From Scolanthus callimorphus (lineage: Eukaryota; Cnidaria; Anthozoa; Actiniaria; Edwardsiidae), in NCBI GenBank assembly GCA_033964015.1, contig CM066919.1:19904146-19968145 (forward strand): a stretch of DNA of 64,000 bases, given 5' to 3'. Made by a program: the position numbers and the translations under genes. Shown piece by piece: positions 1 to 10,700 of this stretch; position 1 is the stretch's first letter, and each line of letters starts with the position of its first letter. The notes beneath the pieces were generated by a model, which saw only the letters and a program-made list of their open reading frames with translations, had not been told where the DNA came from and did not search any database.

Positions 1-34
1 TAAATTAATTATTGCTCCATTTTCTCTCCCCTAG

Positions 35-357
35 CTTGGAAAGAAAACACTCTACTCTACGCACTAAACGGCCTGGCCTTGGCGATCGTGTTTTTTACAT
101 TCCGTGTGTTGGTCTATCCCTACATGTATTGGCAGTATGCTGTCCACGAAAACATCAGCCTGCTACAGGTACCTTTCTCTATACCATTGCCATGCAATGT
201 ATCTTGCTTTCTCTTGATGTCTTTACAAATCAACTGGTCCTATGTGATCATACAAGGATGTTTGAAATATCTCGGTCGGACCCCTTTATCGGGAAACAAG
301 AGGAGACATTACTTTGTAACGGCAACGAAGAAGCTCTTGAAATTCATCGAACTGTAG
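35..357 (+). CDS. TLC-domain membrane protein, terminal exon (partial)
   Basis: This is the 3' terminal coding exon of a multi-pass membrane protein. The acceptor is a pyrimidine run ending in AG at 33-34, and the stop codon is at 355-357. The readable protein starts around W-K-E-N-T-L-L-Y, followed by a hydrophobic helix (NGLALAIVFFTFRVLV), then YPYMYWQY, a leucine/proline stretch (LLQVPFSIPLPCN) and a second helix (FLLMSLQINWSYVIIQGCL). A basic tail ends in KLLKFIEL. This order of helix, PYxYW motif and last helix matches the end of the TRAM-LAG1-CLN8 (TLC) family, closest in my judgement to the TLCD3/FAM57 group. That group is linked to ceramide and membrane-lipid metabolism, but exact subfamily is inference. 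The 5' exons lie outside the window. Candidate poly(A) signals AATAAA lie at 1083 and 1161. Confidence 0.7.
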
Positions 358-1475
358 CTAATAACAATGGCTCACTGAGAGAATCGTCAGACAAGCAAGA
401 TTGAGGATTTGGAATTGCCCACTCAAGGTGGTATTATGATTAAAGTCAAAGATATTGATATTTCTACTCCCGCGCGGAATTTCGAGGCACATGATCTCAG
501 CATTGGGGTCACACGCCTTGCCAAGCGGACCAGCTATATGTTCCAGCAGCCATGGGGTCTCAAGAAAGACGTTGGTAAAATCTTGTTTCAAGGCCACGAA
601 CAATTTGCTGCAGAGAGTACTTTAAACTCATCAACTATGAGTTATCGATTTTGCACAAAACATTTCCATCCGTTTTCAGCATGAGCAATTTATTGAAAGT
701 TATCAAGAGAAAATATCATTTTCTCTTGAAGTTATACAATTTTCTACTTATCACTCCCGTGATAGTGTGGGATTAGGGATGGTGTCCAAGCTCTGCAGGA
801 TATTTTTTCTGCCGTTTATGCCTGATTTTCTTCTATGTCAAGCCTGCTCGAATTATTTTTCCTTCAATTTCAGCTTGCTCGATTGTTTTTTTGCTTTTGC
901 CCACCCCATCACTTTTTACAACGTATCGTAGTAAATTGCCAAGTTCCAGGGTGATAAGAAGAAGGCTAGAGAAATAGCTCAAAGCTCATTTTGTATTTCT
1001 TTATATTTTGTTTATTTTTATTTATTTATATCTTACCCTTCACCCCCACTCCCAAAAGTAAATTCCATTACAAACGTCTGTAAATAAATTTCTAAGGCGA
1101 AATGTTAAAAGTAGCGAAGATAGCCATGAACTCTTTCAAGTGATTGTGCTACATGTCGATAATAAAATTCGCATTTTTGCAAGGTAGCCGCTTCGCTTTC
1201 GTTTATGCCGAACTTATTTTTTGTATCTTGACTTTAAAATTTATACTTTTATATTCTGTTATTTTCAAATAATTTGTTTTGCTTTTCTAACGTATTTGTT
1301 TTTATATGTACCATTTTCAAAGGCGTTTGTCATTTGAAGAAGATTGATTTTTTCCATTAATTTTGAAATAGGTTAAATAGATGTTATACCATTTTGTTTG
1401 GCAAAGAAATATGTCTTCTGAGAGCGAATGAATATAATTATATGAAGAAGTGATAGTTAAGAGAAGCAAGGAAAC

Positions 1476-2340
1476 TATCGCCCAAAGCGCTGCATCGCGA
1501 ACCGTGTTTTCATTCAAAATACCGATACGATTTCTGTAAGGTGTTTTTGTGTTCCGACAGTAAACTATCCGAACCAATCAGAGTGTTAGCCCTGTTTCGC
1601 CAACTGAGCAGTCAACTGGGTTACGTCAGACAAATTCCGCCAATCAATCGCTGAACCAATCAGGTGTAAGCCTGAACAACAACAACCAAGGGTTGAGATT
1701 TATGTTAAACGCCGTGGAAAAATGGTGTTTTGCTGACGTTTCGAGCGTTAGCCCTTCGTCGGAGCAAAGAGGGAAAACTGAGGGAGTGGGGCTGTATATA
1801 AAGTAAATGTAGAGCCGTTGCTAGGCAACAGATAAACATTCGGAATGACTAAAGGCGATAATTGGTTAAGAATAACAAAGGATGCCATGGGCCATTGAAA
1901 TCGCAAACTAGTGATAAAAGTAAAGAAAGAGGAATATGATGAGATGTAGAAAACTAGGTATAAGAGAAAAATTCATTGATGCCGTGGGGTGATCGGCAAC
2001 CGAGTGAAAGAATAAGTCTATTCTGTTTCGCCAAGTGAGCAGTCAACTGGATTCCGTCTGACAAATTTTGCCATTCAAAACTCTGAACAAATTTGGCCTG
2101 TCGTTCGCAAATGCGGTCAACTGGGTTCCGTCAGATAAATTCCGCCGATCAAATTTCTGAACCAATCAGAGTGTTAGCCCTGGTTCGCCATGTGCATTCA
2201 ACTGGGTTCTGTCGCAATAAAAAACAGACAAATGTTGCCAGCTTCACTTTGCGAAACAGGGCAAGGAACCGAGTAGCTCTTTCGGAGGAACAATCGATGT
2301 TTTGAGAATACGGGCCGCGATGCCGCGTTTTTGGCTGTAA
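1476..2340. mobile_element. TTACAGC-type inverted-repeat element, composite copy
   Basis: The right end (near 2315-2340) reads GCGATGCCGCGTTTTTGGCTGTAA. Its reverse complement matches the left part near 1480-1520 (GCTGCATCGCGAACC), giving diverged terminal inverted repeats. The interior holds repeated CCTGTTTCGCC...GTCAACTGG blocks at about 1590, 2023 and 2185, which also occur in the elements at 30341, 41551 and 52743. An unrelated block (about 1670-2010, containing GCTGACGTTTCGAGCGTTAG) appears to have inserted into it. No transposase is visible, so this is a non-autonomous element. Confidence 0.55.
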
Positions 2341-2562
2341 CCTCGAATCCACGGTCTTTGTTGTTATCTCAAAGACGGCGACAGAATGGAAATATGCTTC
2401 GAACGCAACGTTCAGTAGCGTTGGAAAGAGTTACAAAATTTTGAAATTAAAGTTATGTATATATTATCCTTTTAATTGGGAAAATTTGAGAAATATATAT
2501 TTACATGGAATATACTATCACGATAATTTTGAAAAATATTTACAAGATTGTTCTACTGAGGA

Positions 2563-2788
2563 TTACAGCTGTTTCAGGTAACACGCGACCAAGCGCGTTC
2601 AAAACACTATTTGGCAGTTGGGTTGGCTTCTGTCGCGACATGTCTCGCAAGGGAAGCCAAACAAATGCACTGGGCAGAGATTTGATTGTCCCACACGGAT
2701 TGCACTGATTGACAGCACAGAAAACCCAACTAACAAACTCCATGAATCTGACAACGGCGAAGTCGCGTGTTACCTGAAACAGCTGTAA
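2563..2788. mobile_element. MITE with 27-bp perfect terminal inverted repeats
   Basis: The left end, TTACAGCTGTTTCAGG and onwards at 2563-2589, is the exact reverse complement of 2762-2788. The element can be read as a TA duplication flanking CAGCTGTTTC ends, the pattern expected for a Tc1/mariner-type non-autonomous element. The interior shares GGCTTCTGTCGCGACATG with the other TTACAGC elements in this window. There is no coding capacity. Confidence 0.8.
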
Positions 2789-3312
2789 ACTATTGAATAT
2801 TTAAAAATGCATGAACTGCCTTGCCGTTCTTTGCCTCTCATTATAAATTTGTAACACCATTTTCTCACTCGATAAAAAATAAAATTTGTTATCGCTAGAA
2901 CTGGTGAACTGTTCTCTCGTTCGCGAAATATTGTTCTTGCCTCGAAAATAAACCTCACAACTTCGCGCCACTGTGTAACCCTTTATAAAGCTTTTGAAGA
3001 GTAGAAAACAGCTATTATAACATCATTAGCTATTAAGAGATTATAATGACATTAATAATTATCTTATCAAAATGTTGAGTAAGTTCTAGTCCGTCAGAAT
3101 TCATTAAAACCACCCAACACGGTGGGCTGAGAGGGAGTCAAAATCGTTGGTTTAAACGGGATTTTAAATAACTTTCGACAAGTTTGTCCAATGAATCTGA
3201 TATTTGGCATATGGATAGAACTCAATAAGAGGGGAAAAAATGTTCTGTTTGAAATTTTCAAATTAACGGTTTTTGGCGAGTAATCGATGACATCATCAAA
3301 CGAGAAAAGGTT

Positions 3313-3481
3313 TTTATTATATAAACACCAATGAAATACCAGGTGATCTCCCGCGCGAAAACTTGATATCTTCACACGTGAAAATATCATGTTATTTTCA
3401 CATGTGAAAATATCACACTTGCCTTTAAGCTTAACTGAAATAAAATTTGAATTGGTATTTCATTGATGTTTATATAATAAA
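3313..3481. mobile_element. Small palindromic element (TATATAATAAA ends)
   Basis: The left arm (3313-3341, ending CACCAATGAAATACC) and the right arm (3451-3481) are reverse complements with few mismatches. The middle holds short hairpins built on CACGTGAAAATATCA. It is a non-coding MITE-like repeat. Confidence 0.6.
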
Positions 3482-3487
3482 CAGAAC

Positions 3488-3624
3488 ATTACATGACCGC
3501 TTGGAGATACGAATTTTATCTTCTCGTGTTAAAATCTATCTCACTCGTTCGCTGCGCTCACTCGTGAGATAAATTTTCAACACTCGAAGATAAAATTCGT
3601 ATCTCCGCGCGGCCATGTAATATC
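3488..3624. mobile_element. Palindromic element with GCTGCGCTC core
   Basis: The left arm (ATTACATGACCGC then GAGATACGAATTTTATC) pairs with the right arm (GATAAAATTCGTATCTC then GCGGCCATGTAAT). The short loop carries TCGTTCGCTGCGCTCACTCG. A related copy sits at 35219-35342, so this is a dispersed family. Confidence 0.65.
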
Positions 3625-3630
3625 CTCTAT

Positions 3631-4036
3631 ATATCTTTGAAAGGATGAACCTCAGACAACCAAACTTGGGTGAAGTAGAATTGCACTGTTTGGAACTTAG
3701 TTTTTAGACTATTTCACGCTTATACTGTTTGCCTCCAGATAGATTTAGCCACTGGCTAAAAACGGAGCTCCCGGTTACATATTTTTGTGTTAATGAGACA
3801 AAAGGTTGCCATTGTGCATAGCCGGTCACCATCATACCACGTGACCAAACACTACCACCCCCTTGGCCATTTTCACCCAAGTTTGGTTCTTTCTAAGATT
3901 TATATCTTTCTTGGTTTGATGACGTCATCGATCATCGATGACGTCATACTACGTGACTAAGCAGTTGCACCCCCTCGCCACTTAGACAACTTTCCCCAAG
4001 TTTGGCTGTCTGAGGTTCATCCTTTCCAAAATATAA
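3631..4036. mobile_element. Inverted-repeat element with AAAGGATGAACCTCAGAC ends
   Basis: The left end (near 3638-3670) and the right end (near 4000-4030) are reverse complements across about 35 bp. The interior has short repeats including two adjacent GATGACGTCATCGAT palindromes at about 3919-3950. No ORF of interest. Confidence 0.6.
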
Positions 4037-4748
4037 ACCTTTCTCGTTTGATGATGCTTGGGTTGCCTGTGTCCATCAAAAAACAGGTGGCATTTACACT
4101 TTTGTGTTGTTTCCTTTCCTGCTGCATGTAGCTATGGGGCTCCGCTACGCAGGCGCCTTCGGCGCCCGCGGGAGCTCCGCATAAAAATATGGCTGTATTA
4201 TTAACTTCAAATTTCATCGTGTTCAAGTCGTGTTCACTCATGTGGAGTTTTAGACGAGACCCTTCAAAAAGCATCAAAATGATATATAATACTATGTACC
4301 TACAGTTTAAAAGAAAACGAATTCAATGGCAACTTTTTTGGCATAACACTTCTTAAAGGTTTCCCTATTGCTTAAACGAGAACCCGTAAAACCGGCTTAA
4401 AATCCTGCTTTACCAGTGAATGCATACGCACACGTACATAACCGCTGGTCGCGCGCATGCATTCGCTTGTAAAGCAGGATTATTACGAGTAAAAAAATAA
4501 TTTAAATTTTTTTTTGGACGTATGTTTGCAGTGGTTTCTCTCCCTCGCTCGCTGCGAGGGAGAAAAGAGGACACCACTGCTCGTAGGGCAGCAAAACGTG
4601 CAAAATACGACAACTTATTGGTGCGTGACTCGTGCATGGCGCCAAAGACAGGCAGAATCAGCATTCCATTGCAGACTGTATTAATTTCGGTATTTATACG
4701 TTTTGACCTTCTTCCTTGTTGCCCTGCGTGCTTGTTTAGTGCAAAATC

Positions 4749-7700
4749 ATGCAAAACAGCAAAGATATTCCGCGTGGCGAGCAAGACTTCATTCCATTTG
4801 AGGACATTTTTAAGACCGTCAAGTCCTGTGGCCCGTACCAAAGCGCCTTGTGTATGGCTCCAATATCTTTCTTGTAATGGTGATGGGTTTCCAGTTCTAT
4901 ATCTTGATATTCGGCTATGGAACCGTCCCGTTCCGCTGCGCGACTCCTAACGTCTCGTGTCCTTTGAGCCAGTGTTGTAGCAACTGTACCGCGTACGAGT
5001 TTCTAGGGCCCTTGCACACTTTCATCTCTGAGGTAAGTGATCATACATTCAAGTTCATATTGTTCTTAAAAGCTGGAGAACGTTTCTTTATAATTTTCTT
5101 TCATATTTAGAAGGAAAGCTGGCGTTAAAAATACGATTTAAACTGTCAGGGCATCCAACGATATTTTCGGTAAAATATCTGTTTCGGAGGCTTTTTCGAC
5201 GCTTGAACTTTCGGCAACTTTTTCCGTTTCGAAATACTTAAGGTTACTGAGAACCTTCGCGCGCGGCACGTCCTGGAAAAACAATCATACACGTCCTTTG
5301 TTTAACCAAAACATGTCAAACTATATATCGTTGGAAAGCTTATAGAATGGGCTAGGTTGACATGTTTTCGTTAAACTTAAACGTGTATGATGTTTTTCCG
5401 AGGACGTGACGCGAAGGTTCTCGGTAACCTTGAGAACGTGAGATTTGCTATTTTCGGGGCAAGCTATACACTTTCAAAAGGTCGCCTAGAATTTCTGGAT
5501 CGGCTTAAAGTCACAGCTAGGAAATTCGAACAATTCTCATCGTTTTGATGTTTAAATACACCTTAAATAAATATGTTTTAAAAAAATGGGTGATAGTTTC
5601 TCGTTGAGTGCCCTGAACACTTCATGCTTGGTTATTGCTATTTGTGATATAAGAGTTTTCTCGTATTTTTCGCGTCCCGGCTTAATTAGAGTCTCGTTCC
5701 CGCTTAATTAGCGTCGCGCCCCGCTTATTGAGCCGTTCCTCGAGAACAGTAAGGAAACATTTAAAACTTAACATGGTAGCGCCAGCCTCGACAACAGATT
5801 CTAAGGGCCGCTGTCCTTGGAACGCTTGACCCTGATTGACATGTTGGCAGGGTAATAAATTAACGAGATTTTTATTGCTTGGAATGATCACGGAAACAGA
5901 GTCGTTCCTCCTCGGAGTCCTTGATACATTACCATAATTTTCATATTCTGCGAACTCTTACGCCAACTAACAAACCGTGGTTTGGCTTCCGTCAATCAAA
6001 CGATGCCGAACAGCTCTACTAGCTCTGGGTGATTTCACGCAGGCTTTGAGAGTTTTTTTTAACTAGGAAGGACAACTAAGGCTTCAAAACCAACAATATG
6101 CAAACGAAACTTAGAACAAACCTGCTGCTGTCCTTGATTGACATATTGGCGGCGCTAATAAATTAACAAGCTTTTTATTACTTGGAATGATCACGGAATG
6201 AGTTAGAATGGGAATGTCTCCCATCACATCCGGTCCATCCGTGCAGTACACAGCGGACCTGTTCCACAGAACCACCCCCCCCCCCCCCCCCCCACCCCCT
6301 CCTTAAAAAAAGACGCATCACCTTGAGGCGGAAAAGAAAAGTAACTGAAAGGTTTTCAGCCACCCCCTCCAGTTTTACAATTAACCTTACATTAAAAGGT
6401 TATGGGAATAAAAAAGATTATGCGCCAAAAAAGGTTATGCGTCAAAAAGGGTGGGAATTTAGACGGGGACACCATCCAAACAGGTGTTTCTCAATTTATC
6501 AACCCATATGCGGCCGCGTTGCGCATGACCTCGGATAATGACCTTAACATGGAATTTGTTGTCGAGACTGGCGCTATACCATGTTCAGTTTAGCCCGCCA
6601 AAAGGTGAGAATTTAGACGGAACCATCAGCCAAATGTTGACGTTACAGAATCACTAGGGAGGCGGGAGTGACCATCCTCAGTGACGACTGTGCTTACGAC
6701 CGCTTGGCAGCCATTGACGCCGTGAGATCCAGCGTAATTCAGCTTACGGGCTGCAAGACTGGAACATTTAAGAGCGATATAAGTAGTGATCCAATCTGTG
6801 TGATTTCAGTACAATTTGATATGTGAGCGAGCATATTTGGCAGCCACCATTCAGTCATGTTTCTATGGCGGTACTATTATTGGGGGCCTCACGGCTGGTA
6901 TCATGTCCGACGTGTTTGGCAGACGCGTGACCATGTACGTCTTCAACTTCATATTGGTAGGTCCTGAGTTCGTCTACTATACCCCGGGCGGTCAATAACT
7001 GTGCAGTTACATTCTCGAACCCAGAGCTCCCCGGCTCGTCACCTCGGGGAGGCACTGGTGACAGACGTTGACGCATGCGCGAGATTTGATACAGAGCCGT
7101 TGAGAGAAACAGCTTTCTGCGCATGCCACAACGTTCGAAATTAGCCAATCAGCGAAGGCCCTCAAATCGATGTCCCCAGAGCCTCCGGCGCGAGCAGACG
7201 AGCCGGGGAGCTCTGGGTACGAGAATATGGTGCAGTTATTGCCCGCGCGGGCTACATTTGATTTTGATAAGACCACGTAACGCCAAATCGACTAATATAT
7301 GGCAGCCTGGTGTTTTGTTGAGTGAAAGTCTAGTTAGGCTGGCGTGAAGGATTAATCCCGCGTGCCTTTAATGCTTTTCATGCTACAATTCTCGCGTCTA
7401 CACAAGCGTTATCTCGTTCCCAGATGATTTCTCGGCTCTGCTTTTGTGTGCGAGACATACGTCTGGTTAAAATACATTTCGATCTGATTCTGATTGGTTC
7501 TTTTTAATTGCGTGCGCTGCTCTAATTACTATATAATTCAAGCATTTACGGTTTGCATTTTGTCCCATTAGGTCGCTTCTGCCATTGGTTCATCCTTCGC
7601 TAACTCAGTTCCTCTCATGGCTGTGTTGCGCTTTCTAAATGGTCTAGGGACAATAGGTCTCAATACAGCACATTACGTGTACTTCCTGGAACATGTTGGT

Positions 7701-10700
7701 ACTTCGAGCCGGACACTGGCGGCTACGATTCACTCGGCCCTGTGGGGTGTGCACTCCTTGCTACTCGGGCTCATAGCGTACTTCGTTCGAGACTGGAGGT
7801 ATTTGGCGCTTGTCGTAGGTGTGCCGGGACTTGCTCTTTACTTTTTCTGTAGGTAAGGTAGCCTTGCGTGATTCATTACATCACATTTCTTATACTGAAG
7901 GTCTGGTTTACACACGAACGCAAGCGTAGGACGCAAGCTCAGGACACAAGCGTAGGACGCAAGCTCAGGACACAAGCGTAGGACGCAAGCGTAGGACGCA
8001 AGCGCATGAGGACGCAAGCGTAGGACGCAAGCGCATGAGGACGCAAGCGTAGGACGCAAGCGCAGGACGCAAGCGCAAGGAAAGTGTAAATCACAGCGAC
8101 GCAAGCTTAAGTCTAAAATAAAAATGAACGCTTGATTTACACTAGGGACAAAAAGATCTCGATTTTTTACGCTTACGTCTGCGCTTGAGTTCTAGTGTAA
8201 ACCACATAAGGGAAATGTACAAGTTTGTGAAACATTTACCATCCAGCTAAGAAACGGGCTGCGGATCAGATCCGTTTTATGCACCTTATGTGATCCAATT
8301 TTGTTTTCAGAGTGATTCCAAGGTCTCCTCGTTGGCTTTTGGCTCGAGATCATTTGGATGAGGCACACTCTGTGATCATGAAATATGGAGCCAAAAAGGG
8401 CAAGACCCTGGATCCTGTAGCACTTAGAGATCTCCTAGAGAAGATACGGAAGGGCGAATTGGAGAAAATGAGGAAAGAGCAAAAACGAATAAGCGTTATA
8501 GACCTTTTGAAGTCGACAAGACTTCGGAAGCGAGTGCTGATAATGTTCTTTGTAATGTGAGTTGTTTTTAACTTAGCTCTTCGACCAGTCCTCTTGTTTC
8601 AATTTCAGAGGCTTCATTAGGAAAATAGACCTCCGACTGGCTAGCCCGTTGGTGGTAAAGCGCCAGTTTGCTACTTGATAGATCGAAACTGATCTATCAC
8701 ATTTGGCATGAAGACAATAACCAATTATTGGATGTGGTTGAGCATGATAGTGAGATTTGGCAACGCCGAGGTTTATGTTATCTGCCGAAGCGAAGCTGAG
8801 GCGGATAACACTAACTCGAGGCGTTGACAAATCTCACTATCATGCGAAACCGAATTCAATAATTGTTTTATTATTCAGCAACAAGGAATTCTTACCTAGT
8901 TAAACGAAGTCGACGACGAGGCCTTGCAAGGCGAAACGGTTTTTCAACCTCAGCTTACGTCCATTTGTATTTTCCTCTTCGTATTCAATTCAAATTAGCC
9001 ATTGTTGATGTTTAGATATCCTGAGCAATGATCTCTCGGCAAAAAAGCATAGCAGATTCAACGAGAATATTGGCTAAATTGGCTTTCGCCTTCGAAATGA
9101 AAACCAAGATGGCGGCCAAACCTATTGGCTTGCGTTATGACGTCATTAGAGTTCATCAATCCTAATGTCTGGAGTTTGACGTCACGAACTGCGCGCCAAC
9201 ATGCTTTCGCTGTGTACTCTTAGCCAATCAGAATCGAGATAGTGGCATAGCTGAATAATAATAAGCAATTATTGGATGAGGTTAAGCATGACATCGTGAG
9301 TTAGCAAAACCGAGGCCTGTGTTATCTGCCGAAGACATTTTGTTCATCACATAAGGAGTCTCTATGTAAAAGATCGAGCTTATCTGAATTGACCTGACCT
9401 TACTATTAATTTGAATTATTAGTGATTTTATCAGGTCGTTTCTGCTCTGTCTCTGAGACACGGAGCGATGAAAACTGTCGTATGTCCTATCTTGTAGGAT
9501 TGGACAAGTGTTCCTTGGCAATGCGTTCTTCCTGTACATCAATCATCTATCTGGAAATATCTACGTAAATTACGCTCTATTCAACATCATTCCCCAACCA
9601 CTGGTATTGTTATCGGGAGTTCTTCTTAAAAAGTAAGTCGGCGAAGGATCATGCTTACGTTTCTATACTTTGACAGATTTGTTTTCTAAAACTATACAAT
9701 CAGAGCCCTCGTTGACCAAGTTAGCGTTCGGATCGGGGGGTAGGTGGATTCCAAGGGTTCAAAGGAACACCTGAAACCAAAAATCTATACATTTTACCTC
9801 ATGAACTAAAGCCAGAAAAACGAGCAAATTCCAGCTATTTCTTCCTCGAGTGGATTGGCGTACAACTCGGCTGCGGCGATGATGACGATGATGATGCTTG
9901 TTGACGCTTGGAGGAGTACAGCAATTCCGTGACATGCCTGGACAGCTGCTGGTATAGGGTAGATTTTAAAGGCTCTGGCTTATACTAGTTTAGAGCTGTA
10001 CCCTAATAATAAGAATGCAGTGATGGGACATCAACGCCTCTTACCTTTCCACTATTTTCCAGGTGTGGTCGACGTTTCACGTGCTCTGGTATCTTTGCTA
10101 CAACAGGAGTCCTGTGTTTGTGTGGCCTAGCAGTACCAGAGGGTAAATGAAACTGTGCATTGACAATTTATAATTTCAATTACCGTATCAAGTGCAGACG
10201 ATAAGCGAAATTGCCTCTAATTTTCTTCATCTATCTCACATTCCAGAACACAATCTTATCAGAAGCGGATTGTTCATAACTGCCAACGCCATTATCAATA
10301 TGAACTGGAATTCGATATTTATTTTCATGTCCGAGCTTTTTCCTACAATTGTCAGGCAAGTAGCAAGTACATAGGGGTTCTTTTATCTTTCCCCATTCCT
10401 ACCGCCTCTTTCTCAACCCTTCTTCCTAACCACTTCCAGCTTCTTCTTCGTTGTCTTCTTCTATTTCTTCGTTCTCCTCGCCCTCCTTCCGCTTTTTCTC
10501 CTTCTTCGTCTTCTGCGTTCTCGTCATCCTCTTCCGCCTCCTTCTCCTTTTTTCATCCTCCTTCTTCGTTCTTCTTTGTCTCGTCATCCTTCTTCGTCTT
10601 GCTCACCCTCTTCCACCTCCTCGTTCGCTTTACCTCCTCCTTCTCTACCATTTCTGCCTTCTCTTTCTTTGAATCGTTCTTCTCACTTCTTCGTTCTCCT

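Larger units (their letters stand above)
358..4748. other. Intergenic region between TLC gene and SLC22 gene
   Basis: No supported gene is present. The stretch contains the putative 3' UTR of the TLC gene (to about 1170) and several terminal-inverted-repeat elements, listed separately at 1476-2340, 2563-2788, 3313-3481, 3488-3624 and 3631-4036. A GC-rich hairpin lies around 4130-4185. The remainder is low-complexity AT-rich DNA. Confidence 0.6.

Noticed and set aside
170..176. GT donor-like CAG|gtacct inside the TLC exon
   Set aside because: The reading frame continues past it with the family-like sequence VPFSIPLPCN and a last membrane helix, so it is coding, not an intron start.
7838..8104. 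88-codon minus-strand ORF with CVLRLRP repeats
   Set aside because: It is the translation of the tandem GACGCAAGCG array in SLC22 intron 3.
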